A stretch of 64,000 bases of DNA from contig NW_026999402.1 in the NCBI RefSeq assembly GCF_037126465.1, positions 1 to 64,000 on the forward strand, given 5' to 3'. The translations under genes were made by a program, and so were the position numbers. This stretch comes from Ornithodoros turicata. Its lineage: Eukaryota > Arthropoda > Arachnida > Ixodida > Argasidae. This document shows, piece by piece, positions 20,371 through 32,684 of this stretch. Numbering within the stretch: the stretch's first letter is position 1; each line of letters starts with the position of its first letter. The notes beneath the pieces were generated by a model. The model was not told the origin of the DNA and searched no databases. It saw only the letters and a list, made by a program, of their open reading frames with translations.

Positions 20371-20535
20371 ACCAACAACAACCTTTATTTCAAAATCCAC
20401 TGTTTATATAGCTTATGTCAAACACGCCGCCTTGCGGCATGAACTAAACAAGATAACACAAACGTGTATTAAGATAACCAGATAAGGAACGAGGAAAGCA
20501 GATGCGTGATAATAAAGATAACCTACGACACAACA
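20322..20535 (-). repeat. 5' LTR of the Gypsy element
   Basis: Same as the 3' LTR. It holds the promoter for the minus-strand transcript and the polyadenylation signal. Confidence 0.95.
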
Positions 20536-20554
20536 CAATACATGCTTTGTGGAA

Positions 20555-20965
20555 GTTACATCTTTAGGAGACTCTTTTTGTTTCTGGGCTGTAGGCATTA
20601 TGAAGTCTTTAAAGGCAAAGCTCCCAAACATCAAATCAAAATCCCCCACTGCCACCGCTAAACTGCAACACGGGAGGGATGCTGCCCCCTTCCTCAGACG
20701 GAGAATGCACAGTAAAGTTGGGCTAACGTTCTCTTAAGCAAAACTACAATCCGTCTGTGTTGGTCCTGCAGCATCGGAAATTTTGTAAAGCAGGCTTGAT
20801 CTTACGCACTGAAGCGTAAGGTGAAGCTCCCCTTCGAGGGGTGTCGATCATATTCTGCGAATAGTTGGATATTCGGTAATCCAAATATTGGGTATTCGAT
20901 TCGCAAATCAGATAGTACTTGGAGTGATTGATATTTGATTCGAATTCAAGAACTCTAATATCCGC
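20555..20965. repeat. hAT-like repeat family, copy 1
   Basis: Matches 62650-63035 in reverse complement: shared pieces include TACAATCCGTC, CTGCAGCAT, AAAGCAGGCTT and GATTCGAATTC. Both end in a run of C or G next to ATATTCG words. This is a non-autonomous element, with no coding content. Confidence 0.6.
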
Positions 20966-23900
20966 ACCCCCCCCAAAAATAATGTATTACGTGTCACACG
21001 AAGGATTCTGCAATATTTCGGGGAATTGCGGGGGAAAAAATGCGGGGCACGACGTTTCGGGGGGCAACCAAAAAAGCGGGGACTGTGGACCCACTGATCG
21101 GCGATTTCAGACGACCGTGTTTCGCAACCTGTGCCATCCATATATAGAACTTGTGGGCAAGTACAGTCTACCCTCGAAATCAGTCAACAGCCTCATATTG
21201 TCCTTCTGGAGGACCGTGTAAAGGTTTAACTAATTGAAGAGAGCTCTCGTCCCGTCTAGCAGTGTATAAAAAGCATCTACATAATATGTTTCGGCTCAAC
21301 AAGGTATTGTTACAGCACAGTTTCAAAAATGCTGCTTGCGGCAAGATGGTCTCGGGGACAGGAGGAGATATAACACAGACATGATGCTTACTTATGGCCA
21401 GTGTCACACGTAACACAGACATGAAATAAGGACTTGAATGTTTTAAAAAACCTATCATATTCTCAGATGACATGTACTTTTATTGCTTTCAAATGTGTCT
21501 CCAAGTAAGGAGAACCTCTCGTGGCTCGCATGAGGGTGTTTGCAAACTGTTGAGTGTGATGCATCTCTCATTGTCTTGTTTGTTTCAACCGAGATACAGC
21601 CTGTCTAAAGTAGTGTGGTTCGTCCAGGGCGTCACATTAGCGGAGTGTACAGTCGAAGAGGCTGCAGTGATACTGCGTGGAATTTGAAGCTGCTGAGGAA
21701 AGAGCACAACGCACCGACGTCCAGACGGGCCGTGTTGCCGACCTATCATGGCTGACGTCACATTGTGACTTTTCATGTGGCAACCACAGAAGGAGGGGAA
21801 ATCGCACACCTATGCGCTGCACTGTGTGGTGGGAAAACACAACGCTGTGGTTGCACGCTAACATGACCAAAGAGAGCATTTTTTTTATACGTCTTTCACT
21901 GCTCTTTTAATGTCTGCTTACTGTGTACGTGCAGCCATTGAGCTGCTTCTTGAAGTAATATATGAAATATCTGGAGCATGGTGACTGGAGAGTATTGGAG
22001 GGTCAAAAAGAGAAGATGAAACAGGACCTCAAAGCAACATTCCATGATGAGCTTTGACTGAACCCTCGAGACCGAGGCAGCAAGTGGCGAGGGGTGACGA
22101 GAAACAGAGGTCCGCTGCTACAATTCTGATGTGGAACCACTGGTTCTTCCAACATTTTGGGTGAGAAGCTGTGATACACATCATTCAGAACCTTCGGGCA
22201 CAGGGTGGAAGGAATTTGCTTTGCCTCAAGAAAGCTAATGATGTTTGCAGAAAAATAAATTATCAGAAATTGTGGTTGGGTTTATTTATTGTGGGCTACA
22301 CAACTAATACAAGTAATGCAACTTACTGCATCCTGCACATGGGTATAATGAAGCACAACCATTTCTGTGTCCTCGTTGTTATCACTTCCTTTAGGGATTA
22401 CCGTATGTACTCGCCACTTTCCAATATAACAGATGACTGTTTACATTGGAATTGCCACAACACTTAACTGAATCCCTATGAGTGACAGTGACCACCACAA
22501 AAAAGAAGGCACTAAAATTTTACAGATATCCACCCAGTGTGTCTGCAGCCATAAGGTGCTTACAATATATCATATAGCACTGTAGTGTGCATAATTGTTT
22601 ATACTGAAGTGAATAAATACATAAAGCAAATAGGAGAACAACTTTCCTCCGCTCTTGTCTGAGCATATGCGCCATCACCAAAATAATATTGCGCAAGTCT
22701 GGAGCCTGCCAATATACGCGCTCGAGTCGCAAAAGCGTATATTAGGCAATTAAAAGGAAAGTATCCAAGTCTAATATGTACACGACGGGATGCACACGGC
22801 TGTTTGTGAACGGACTGGTTCGCGAAAGCGCCTTTATAATGCAAAGTGTAGCAACACGGGAAGCTATAATAATGTGGCGTAATTTATCGTGCACATCCTT
22901 TTGTTTATATGTATTTATTTATATTGTCGTATGCCGTATATGCGTGCCGTACACCCCAATCTCACAGCATAGCAATTGAGCTCTCAAACAACAACCATCA
23001 GTTGAACAATAAACGGAGTGAGATTAATATCAACTCGCTCAGACTCGTACACAACGCTGGACCCAAAACTCTTTCGCCGCCGACGCCGCGTATCGCGGTC
23101 ACGAGACCATAACCATAACAACGCCGTAGAGAGCCGCCACCGAGAGCGTCTGTCCTGTCGCCCGCAGCGCCACCACAGCCTTGCACAAAGGGGCGCTCTA
23201 TTTCCCATCGCCATCCAATGCCTCCCGCTATCTCTCACCATGCTCCCGGAAGGAGCAATGACGTCATCCGCGGAATACGACAGCAGCGGCCCCTAGTGGT
23301 GAGGCGTCGCTCGTAGCGCCCTCTAGTGGTGTACCCTACACAATGGTTAATCCTTCTATTCATCGGAGATAATCCGTCTATTGGGGGCTGCATTGGAAAC
23401 AACACCCAAGATTCCATACCGGGTAATCCCTTTGATCTTATCTCCTCCACCAAGCGAGAGTCATTGCTTGTATTACGCAACATGATGTAGGGAATTCGTG
23501 GTGAGGATAACCCTCCTTTTTCAAAAGAAGGAGCAGCATGCGCCCCGTGACGCGAGAGCGTCAGGGGGGGAACGACCTCTGCTGCGCACGAAAATAGGAG
23601 TGCGCAAATTATGCGAGTTTTTATTTTCACAACTTTTTTAGTGAAAAAGTGGGGATGCGCAAATTACGCGAGTAAATACGGTATGTTTAGGGCCTTGTGC
23701 TTTAGGGTTAAATCCGGTAATACCCGTTTATCTGTGCTCCGTTACTGTTTTGTGCCTCTAAACTGTGTTAATTTACAAATGAAGTCTGGTACCGAAATGC
23801 ATTGGTTCCTGCTTGCACGCTCACTCGTACTCGTATGTGGTCGTACACGGGAGGATCATCACTGAGCACAAGTCCCTTGTGCTAAGATCAAGGTACGTGA

Positions 23901-24245
23901 ACATCACCACACTGCGTATGAGTAAACATGTTCATGAAGGAGTTCATGAACATCTGAACACTTGTTGCAGGACAGGTATAAAACTACTCCAAGGGCTGCC
24001 GGACTACCTTGTTTACAGCATTTATTGCTGCACGACAGAGTTTGCTAGATAAGCTTGTTCTATACCAAACCTCAAGTTTTATGACTAATTGTCAAGTATG
24101 CTTTAATTGGAAGTATGGCACAATTTTCCCACCATGAACATGCCATTTGAGAACACATGCTGTATAGTATATTTACACTACATGTCTATAATACACACAA
24201 ACATCGCTTAATTAAAAATCTACGCCAGGGTTTCTATTTCTGCTA
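20966..24245. other. Intergenic, repeat-derived
   Basis: No gene with homology was recognised. The stretch holds hAT-like CGGGG and GCGAATT words near 21000-21060, and a 31-codon ATG frame at 21962-22057 (MKYLEHGDWRVLEGQ...) with coding-like composition but no splice or homology support. A CpG-richer patch lies at 23060-23340, and a purine/T-rich repeat near 23600-23690 has inverted GCGCAAATTA words. None can be called a gene. Confidence 0.4.
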
Positions 24246-27200
24246 TCAGAGGTACTTTTCCAAAGTGGAGTAGACTTCTGCCGCTGATGGCCTCTTCCCT
24301 GCATCTTGGACGCTGCATTTGCGAACGATGTCACGTAGCTGCGCATGAATTGCAACAATGTTAAGAGGCGATAAAACGATGTGGTATGCTTGTATCCACA
24401 TGCTGCATGCATGCATGCAGGTCAACTGGTCTCACTACTAGGACTGTTAGGCTGATTGATGTGAAGGAAAAGGCAATTGCAAGAAGGCAGGATGTCTGAA
24501 TTTGACGTGAATGGCGGCTGCTACGACCTGCCTGCAAGGTGAACTGGCCGTGACGCCAAACACCGGGGGATGTTGCAGATTGGCGGGCGGTCTTTTGCCA
24601 GCAACTTGCAAAGTTTGCACGCCAGCTTGCAACCATGCACCCACGAGGTCCCGCGGGGTGTGAGCTCACGACCGCACACAATTTTTTGCTGAGAAGACTG
24701 AATGTTGATGATGTAAGCAGGTAAGGATGTAAAGCACACCCCGCTATTTTTGCGTGCACTAAATACGGTTAAAAGTCTGTGTTTATGACAGTGAGGGATC
24801 GTGAGAACTGTCTCCGGCAGGGTACTCGGAATTCGCGAAAATCGTTTCATGGTCCCTTTAAGGCAGAGGTTCAACTCACAACTTCAAGAATCTGTTCATC
24901 GAGTGAAGCTGCACTTGTTGCAGGTATTCCGGGGTCCACGAGAACAGTTGGAACTTCTACGTCATCGGAGCGAGATGCTTCCTGAATTGTTGATTCTACA
25001 GGTGATGAACATACATCTGTGGAAAAAGGCAAAGCACTTTACTGTTTATAGAGGAGTCGGGTCACGGCACAAAGGAGGTCACTTGCCGAAACTGTTTCCC
25101 AGTACAGTACAGTAGGTGCAATTTTTTGTAGTATATACATAGGGCCTGACTTTTTCAGGTTTTATTTTTGGCCAAATTCGGGGGGTAAATATCGGGTGAT
25201 ATTTTTCATTCGAAAATTTGTGTGTACTCGGGTTAAATCCCGGTACGGCACATTCTGTCGTCAGGAATTCGGGTGTATACGGGTGATTTTTTTTTTGTTT
25301 AATAAAAATTTGTCTTAACATGGAACTAATGTTTAGCAATGTTATCAAACTTTATTTTAATGCACGCTTATGAGCGTGCCACGCGATCCGGATGTTTTCG
25401 GGTAGATTCGGGTTAAACCCAAATTTTACAGATTTCGTTCAGGGGGGTAAATATCGGGCGGATACGGGTTTAACCCGAAAAAGTCAGGCCCCATATATAC
25501 AGTACAGCACTGCATGGGCTCGGGCTTACCCAAAAACCCGAGCCCTGGGATGGGATGGGCAAAGCAGTCTTTTTGTGGGCCTGGGCTGGGATCGGGTTTT
25601 ACCGTTACGGGCCCGGGGCCGGACCCGGGACCGTAAAAATGGAAGATGGGGTTTAGCCAACCCCAAACTTCTCAGACTGGTAGCCATTTGTCTCAAGTTT
25701 TGTTGGAATTTTTTGTGAGCGCTATGGTCCTCTACAAGAAAAATTAAAAATCAAGCAAAATCTCACTCTGTGCATTTTCTATGGCCTATCTCACTCAAAA
25801 GCCGCCATTTTCTTCCGTGTGCGCCTCATTTTCATTTCTCCACACACAGATGGCACCACCGTACAGAACAGGGGGATTAATGCATAATGCCATATTTATG
25901 GTCAGAATAAGCGTGTCACATCGTTGTAGGCAGCGCCGCCTGTGTGAGGTGATATGAATGTGAAGCAGAGACAAGGAAAAATGGCGGTGTTTGCGTGAGA
26001 TAGGCCATTGAAAATGCATGGGGCGAGTTTTTGCTTGATTTGTAATTTTTTTTCTACATGACTATAGTCCCTACAAAAAATTACAATAAAACTTGAGATA
26101 AATGGCTATCAGTCTTCAAAGTTTGGGGCAGGCTCAACCCCGTCTTCTATTTTTACGATGCGATCGAAATGTGTAACGCTTGCTAGACTAACCCCGTAGG
26201 TATCGTCCCAGGTTCTCACTTTCTCTAAGTCTATCGAGATTAGATTCCGTGCGATTCGTGTGAGGACATTTCACGCTATCGTAAATCAGAACGTAAGAAT
26301 ACCGACTGATCATTATCTGGTACCTTTGCTGGTCCTTCCTCTCTAAGAAGTGCGCACGTGTTAAATATCCTTCCATTTTCCTATAGAGTTGATTGCTTTA
26401 AGTTTAGCTTTTTTTCTAAGATGTGTTGACGATTAGAATGCTCTTGAAGGTTCTGCTCCCGAGCTACCTTCTAACCAGTCCTTTCAGGCACTCCTGCAAT
26501 AGTCTCTATTGAGACTGCAGTGTATATGTAAATAAAATAATGTAAAAATGTCTTTCACGTGCCAGCAGTACGTTGGCTGTCAGGCGGCCGGTCGGGAGCA
26601 ATCTTGTTCAAGTGAACTGTTGCTTACGTTTCGTGTGTTCGAATTACCGGGCGTTTTTTCCCATTGAAATACAGTGAACCCTCGTTAATATGACCCCCGA
26701 TAATCTGACATACGCGCTTTACGACCGTACTCCTGGGGAACAATGCAGTGAAACCTCTGCAAATCGCCCCCGTTAATATGACAATTCCGCATTATGACCA
26801 GAAGTTTCGGGAACGACCACGGTCATAGTAACGAGGGTTCACTGTACGGGACTTTGACGTGACCGTGCGAATTAAAAGATTTTGAATTAACGGGATCGCA
26901 CTCTATAGCAGTAGAGGCTCGTTTTCTGCTTCTGAAATGCAACCCATCTTAATCCCACTTCGCATTTTCTGTGCTTCTTCAGGGGATGTATTACGAGGAG
27001 GATAAAGAAACAGTAAGTACAGTGTTGTTGTCTGGCAGCAGGAGCCATTACTTAAATCCAGTAGCAGCTGCCATTTTCATTTCTGTTTCCTTTTCCGGGA
27101 AGGAAGGAACATAGTTTATGTATACGTTGTTTGTTTATATGTTAACTGCAGTAAAATTCGATAGAGATTTTCGGTTCTTCACTCTAAGTTTGTCACTTCA

Positions 27201-28628
27201 CACTGTATTTTATTTTTGATGGTGTTTCAGTATCTTTCTGGTAGCAAAGTGTCGTTTTGCTGTTGATGCCTACTCCTGTTTAAATGCGTGTTCAGTTGTT
27301 CGTTCAATTATTGTTTAATTGCCATTTAAGTCTTGCCAATTCTGTTCTAATTCCGAGACGGTGGATTTACTTTTGCTGTACAATATGCTCATGACCTGTA
27401 CATTTTCTTCTATTTTCACACTCCTGCAAATGACATCTTGGTGATGTCAGCAGTATCCCTTAAATTAAATTAAATTAGAGTTACACATCCGCCCACATCT
27501 TTGAAACGCACAAAGCGAAAACAAACTGGACATATGCTGAAGTGCTAGACTGACCTGATATCACTGTTTCATCGTTCATCGTCGATGAGCTGAAAACACG
27601 GATACAACATGTCAGTCACACGTCAACTTCAGGTCCCATTACACGGCTGGTTCACAAAGTATGCTTCAATCACAGACAGCTGCTGTACCTTGGTGAATTT
27701 GTGGTGACCGACTGCACCTCGCTGCCACTTCGTTTCTTTTTGTGACTCTTTCGTTTGCTCGTCCTTTTAGGACGAAGAGGCTTCTGTGAAGCTTCCGGTA
27801 CAGTTTCTGGTACTGTAACCTAGAATAAGTGCGACACGTGTACACAGCATGCTTACGTACATATACGATGTCGATCCACAAAACCAGTATACAATACGAT
27901 GAGGGCATGCCATAAACCTCAAAATAAAACATTTTTTGTGTAAATGTGTTACGTGTGTAAAATAAAACATTGAGAACATTTATGCTGGGAGTTGAAGCTG
28001 CTGCAAAGGATCCATTTCAGTGAACAGTATAATGCCTCACGGTAATTTGTTATTCTCACGCTCCAGTAACATACTGAGGAACTTGCTCCTCTTCCAGGCA
28101 GCTTTCGTAACGTAACCCGCTCAAGGCACAAGTTATTCTCTCTTTGATACTCGTGTAACGATGCAATACAGAGTAAAAAGCAACGCCGAAGTCCTATATT
28201 AACTGTGATTACACTGAGGGAAGGTAAAACAGGTAGGAACACCCGCGTGGTTATTTGTAATAAAGTGTTCCTACCCGTTGCATTTTTACTCGTGTAACAA
28301 CAAAATGCGAGCCAAGATTTTCTCTCTCTGTCCATAATATTTGGATTCTTATATAACCCCTTGGAGGACCGAAACAGTTCTGGAAGACAATCGTCGCACT
28401 TGCACGGTACATATGCTCAGTATGCATTGGTGGTATGAAGTATGGTCATCACCAAGTGTCTGGGTAGATACCCTATAATAAGTGTAGACATTCTCTATTT
28501 CACACCTGAACGGAACTGGAGGGGGAAGTCAACAGTTCAAGCTCCTCGGGGTTAATGGAGTCTTCTGGAGCTGCCTTATTGGGCGCAGTCAGCGCTGGAG
28601 CTTGTTGTTCCATCTCCGCAGTGCTCAT
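24246..28628 (-). CDS. Unrecognised small protein, five exons
   Basis: Exons on the minus strand are 28628-28506, 27819-27689, 27589-27555, 25016-24880 and 24338-24246. All have GT-AG borders, and the phases fit across every junction (0, 2, 1, 0), giving about 172 residues. It starts MSTAEMEQQAPALTAPNKAA, has a strongly basic, probably nuclear-targeting segment (RPKRTSKRKSHKKKRSG), then an acidic and Ser-rich part (SRSDDVEVPTVLVDPG). It ends with a predicted helix pair (LDEQILEVLRDIVRKC, then GKRPSAAEVYSTLEKYL). The tail resembles the last helix of protein kinases (R-P-S-A...L), but no kinase core is present, so I do not use that. I do not recognise the family. The next-to-last intron contains a hAT element and a foldback. 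Support is structural only: five consistent splice pairs and no stop. Confidence 0.65.
25140..25493. mobile_element. hAT miniature element, TATATACA target duplication
   Basis: Inverted termini TAGGGCCTGACTTTTTC and the complementary right end bound 354 bp. The exact 8-bp duplication TATATACA (25132-25139 and 25494-25501) is diagnostic of hAT transposition. The interior repeats CGGGTT and GGGTAAATATCGGG. A sister of equal length is at 31039. Confidence 0.92.
25504..25631. repeat. Fragment of GC-rich hAT-like family
   Basis: GCACTGCATGGGCTCGGGCT is shared with the complete element at 50898-51253. The copy is cut off where the foldback at 25632 begins. Confidence 0.7.
25632..26158. repeat. Foldback element with ~180-bp arms
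   Basis: The left arm (25632-25813: CGTAAAAATGGAAGATGGGG ... GCCGCCATTTTC) is mirrored by 25977-26158 with scattered mismatches. The loop is about 165 bp. No transposase is present, and the family is unknown. Confidence 0.8.
26672..26844. mobile_element. Tigger-type MITE, 173 bp
   Basis: Terminal repeats CAGTGAACCCTCGTTAATAT and the inverse of ACGAGGGTTCACTG, flanked by TA on both sides. The interior repeats the terminus motif (CAGTGAAACCTC, CCGTTAATATGAC). Confidence 0.9.
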
Positions 28629-29540
28629 CTGGAACGTTCACGATAACCTCAATGGGAGCAAATAGAGTGTCATAGCTTTGGTACTATAGGAGTGAGACTG
28701 GTGGCTTTTAAAAGTTGGTGAGCGTGTTTAAAAGTGAAATAATGCATGGAAGTGAGAGAAGACCATATACAGAGTCTAAAAATGACTTTTTATATGCATT
28801 TCATTAACACCATTTGAACCACAGAAAAACAGCGTATTATATTACTCACTGGACACCTTAATAGTGTACGTCGGAATATTTCGTGTGTTACTGATCGCTC
28901 ACCTTTCCAAAGCGTGTTGTTTACTTGGGAAACAATGTAATACAAGTTCTTGTCCCAGAAACATGTCGGGTGCTTGTGTAGCTACTTTGCACAACGCATA
29001 TCGTCAGAATGGAAGAATTCCTTGAAACACCACCTAGCACCAGCATGCATGTGCATTAGCTACTCATATTCAATGCCTGTCAATCAATCTACCAGCACGA
29101 CCAGCACGACCAGCACCCACATTAGCTGGAATGGAAATCAGCTTTGGCTTTCTCTGGATTCCAGCGGCTTGGCGCATGGCTGTGGCTGCGCGTGGACTTT
29201 CGATGTAACTTTGGGTGTAGTTCCGTAGACGGGCTTATGCCTTTTTCTAATTAGCCGGAGTGTTCAGAAGATAAATAATGCACCGAAGTGAGAGAAGACC
29301 ATATAGCGAATGTAAAAAAACAAGAATTACAAGAATTTGTGGTCTAGAAGTTATTTTATATGCATTTGAACAACCCCATCTGACGCACTTTTAGCGCTGG
29401 AGAAACACGGGAGTGCTAAGCCTAACGGATTCGAAACTTGTCATCTTGCGAAAGGTAAGGGGCTAAAGCACCTCACTTTAGTGAGGTTGGGTTAAGTTAG
29501 GTTCTACAGATTGGGGGGGGGGGGTCTGGGGGGGGCGCCG

Positions 29541-29581
<41 letters not shown>

Positions 29582-31038
29582 AGGCACGCACTAGGCGGTG
29601 CGGGCGTCGAGACTGTGCCTCGGGTTAGGTCAGAAAGTCCTCATCCAAGATGGCGGATTTTCTGGAAGAAACGAGCGATAAAATTTAATTTTTGTATGTT
29701 TAGTACGTTATACGACGTTGCTTTTTGTTTCATTTCATCCGCAATTTTCTCATCTTTCTAGTAAAATCATCCGTTATTTGATGTCTACTTCCGTTTGTTT
29801 AAAAAAGCCATAAGCCCGGCTACGGAACTACATCCCCAAGGGGGTTATTTTCTTTGGTCAAACATGGCGATCGCCCCCATTGGATTACCCTCTCTCCCCT
29901 CCTCCACTACGCGCTCCGTCAAAGAAACCGCCCCCTCCCCCCCAAAACAAAGAAAGAAAAACGAGGGTCGTCCCTATGGTTGCCGCTGCGGGTACCCGCA
30001 CCTGCGTTCATGCTTTTCGCGAAATAAACGCGCAAGACCGGATTCCCAGTGCCTTTTATGATAATTTGATGACCATTCTTCCAACAATTATGTATCATGC
30101 ATTTGAGGTACTAAATGTAAAGTGCAAGTAAACATTCACAAATGCTTTCGTGTTTTTCTTCTTTGCGCTGCAGTAACTCGTGTGGGTGCAGATTGGGAGA
30201 CCGTCTGCGGGTGCGGTGCTGGTTGAGAATAACATATACATGCGCAGGCCTCTAATAATACTCACTGTTGCCGTTGATACCGTTGCTTCAGAAAATGGTA
30301 CATCTGAGAATTCTTCGGGACGTTGGCAACACAGGCTCCCCAAAAAGTTTTTTTTTTCCCGCCCCCATGTAATGCCCGTAAGGGCCCTTGGGGTAAAATA
30401 AATAAATATATAAAAAGCAAGCGTCGAGGAGGTGCGAAACCGTACTGAGGGCGAAGCTCTCGCCTTTCTGACGTACGCAGCTGCTTTTGATTTTTTTTCG
30501 ACTTTTGCAATGACCAGTACGTTTCGGGTACACCTGATACTGCGTCGTCAAGGGAAGTACGAGGTTTTATCGCTTCCCTACCCGGCTGTACAAGCATGGC
30601 CACAGGCAATGCTGAATACAAGTCATTTTGTGCAACAGCGAAGCATGATCTGTTCTGCAAATTCCACCCATTAGATACCTGCGTCCTGTTTACAGTAAAT
30701 GTGAACGTCTTCACTTCTCCAATCTGCATGTCATTTATTTTACTATGTTGTATCGAAAGCATCGAGGTAAAACTTCCGTACACACGTCATCTGCTGTGCA
30801 TGATGTTTGCACACCAGTTTCATCGTAGCAGAAAATAACTGGTGTTGAAAACAATAAGGCTTCTCTTAGTGTTCCCTCCTTTCGAAATCGGGATTTATCT
30901 CTGCAACTGCGGCAAAATCGGTGGCAGACGTAAATTTGTGCCGATTGAGGAATATCGCCAGTGCCGCACTGTGTTTACCGGTTCATCGCTGCCGCATTTA
31001 CACTCGCAGTGTCCCTTCATTATACGTTACATTATACC
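28629..31038. other. Intergenic, mostly unassigned
   Basis: No gene was recognised. It contains short CAGCACGAC repeats (29090-29115), the G/C tract, and an AAGATGGCGG motif at 29648 with a 12-codon frame (MADFLEETSDKI). On the minus strand, 30772-30540 reads as plausible coding sequence with possible splice borders (IGEVKTFTFTVNRTQ, then QNRSCFAVAQNDLYSALPVA), but it has no recognised homology. Confidence 0.35.
29513..29581. repeat. G-run/C-run palindromic tract
   Basis: Twelve G, TCT, nine G, CGCCG, then 41 C. The two halves can pair, and the C-run can form G-quadruplex or i-motif structures. Its length is likely to be uncertain in the assembly. Confidence 0.9.
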
Positions 31039-31392
31039 TAGGGCCTGACTTTTTCGGGTTTTATTTTTTTGGCCAAATTCGGGGGGTAAATATCGGGTGA
31101 TATTTTTAATTTGAAAATTCGGGTGTATTCGGGTTAAATCCCGTTACGGCATATTCTGTCGTCAGGAATTCGGGTGTACTCCGGTGGTTTTTTTTTGTTT
31201 AATGAAAATTTGTCTTAACATGGAACTAATGTTTAGCAATGTTATCAAACTTTATTTCAATGCACACTTATGAGTGTGCCACGCGACCCGGATGTTTTCG
31301 GGTAGATTCGGGTTGAACCCGAATTTTACAGATTTCGTTCGGGGGGTAAATATCGGGCGGATACGGGTTTAACCCTAAAAAGTCAGGCCCTA
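31039..31392. mobile_element. hAT miniature element, ATTATACC target duplication
   Basis: Second 354-bp copy of the family at 25140, with TAGGGCCTGACTTTTTCGGG termini and an exact 8-bp duplication ATTATACC (31031-31038 and 31393-31400). It is close to the first copy in sequence. Confidence 0.93.
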
Positions 31393-32684
31393 ATTATACC
31401 CTACATTATACTTTGTGGTTTTCGGCATTTACATTCAAGCAAATTCGGGGCAGCAATTCGAAGCAATAAAAAAACAACAACCTAAGATCACTTATCTCTT
31501 TGACCTAATAACAACAGATCAGGAATGTTTGGCATTCCCAATTGGTGTCAAAATCCGATCACCAACGTCCCAACCATACTCTGGTCATCGTTCTATAAGC
31601 GCTAAGTACAACAAAGCAAGTGCTCTGTCCCAAGATTGTGCCACGCTCGGTCTATGATCCATAAATGGGGCATTCCAACGGGAGTATCGCTTTTCCGTTC
31701 GAGCTATGGCAGCCGACATGACATTGAATGTTTGGATTTATGAATTTCTTTCTTTCTGTTTTTGTTTCGGAATATGCCGAATTTGAAAAAAAAAAAATCA
31801 TTCGGGAGGTGTCTTTCGACATTTTTCGGAAAATGTTAAAAACCGCAAGACCTACGTCCGAGATATGCATGAACCTGTAACGGGAAGACTGGTCGAGAAA
31901 AGGCGTGCTGCTATCACCGCACTGTCCCCTCCCGGGTGTTCGAAAACATTGTCCACTTCAGAAACGTGTCCGGACTCATAAAGCCTTCCTTGGTCTACAG
32001 TTTAAAAAAAAGTATTGAAAGAGATTGAGACATTTATTTCACTAAAAAAGAAGCTTTCGGACGGAGTCCGTCCTTCATCAGGTACAGTTGTACGTAAAAA
32101 AATAGGAAAAGGAAAACCTAGGAACAACCTAAGAAAAAAATAGGAAAACCTTGCTTCTGTAGGAGGTCGGAAACCGCATCCGAGTTTGATGCTAGCTGCA
32201 GCGTTCCCCACTGTGCAACACACAACAGCTGCCAGAGCTCGGTTCTCCACAAGTGGCGCACGTTAGGGTTCGGAGCCCCGGGGTCCAGAAATCCCGGGAT
32301 TTCAGCATAATTTCGTGTCCCAAAATCTTGGGCCAAAATTTGGGCAAGGCCAAATCCCGAGATTTAGAGATTACAAATTTCGGCTTTTTTGAAAACAGAT
32401 ATTCGGTGGTACGAGTGAAAGGGAAAGAACGGTGTCCAATCGACTTTTTGTTTCAAGCGTCCCTTCCCCGGAAAAATATCAGTCGCAATCCGAAACCGAA
32501 ACCAACCCTGTCGTCCACGACACATTACGACGACTATCCTTGACTTTGCTGACCAAGAGCGAGGGAGGCTCCGCCTTAACGACGTTAGCTACTGACTCAT
32601 GTGAACTACGCAAGCCATGGCGGAGAACAGCCCTCAAGTGGCATAAATCTCCCACGAAATCAGGAGTCTTTATAACAAGAAGTA
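31393..32684. other. Intergenic, no gene seen
   Basis: Contains no supported gene. Part of the right half (32270-32400) repeats CCCGGGATTT and CCCGAGATTTAG words, typical of the motif-rich hAT-like elements elsewhere in the window. Confidence 0.4.

Larger units (their letters stand above)
15722..20535 (-). mobile_element. Ty3/Gypsy LTR retrotransposon, complete
   Basis: Two 214-bp LTRs, identical by eye, bound a single gag-pol reading frame. The element is flanked by the 5-bp target duplication CAATA (15717-15721 and 20536-20540). A primer-binding site, polypurine tract, TATA box and AATAAA are present, so it has every part needed by the family. Identical LTRs mean a very recent insertion. 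Confidence 0.97.

Noticed and set aside
24246..24338. Kinase C-terminal helix in the last exon of the unknown gene
   Set aside because: The RPSA...L pattern resembles kinase subdomain XI, but no catalytic core is encoded within the gene or nearby.
29650..29688. 12-codon frame MADFLEETSDKI with a YY1-type start
   Set aside because: Too short, with no splice donor that keeps it open and no homology.
30540..30772. Minus-strand coding-like reading with possible splice sites
   Set aside because: No start, no stop context and no homology; noted but not called as a gene.
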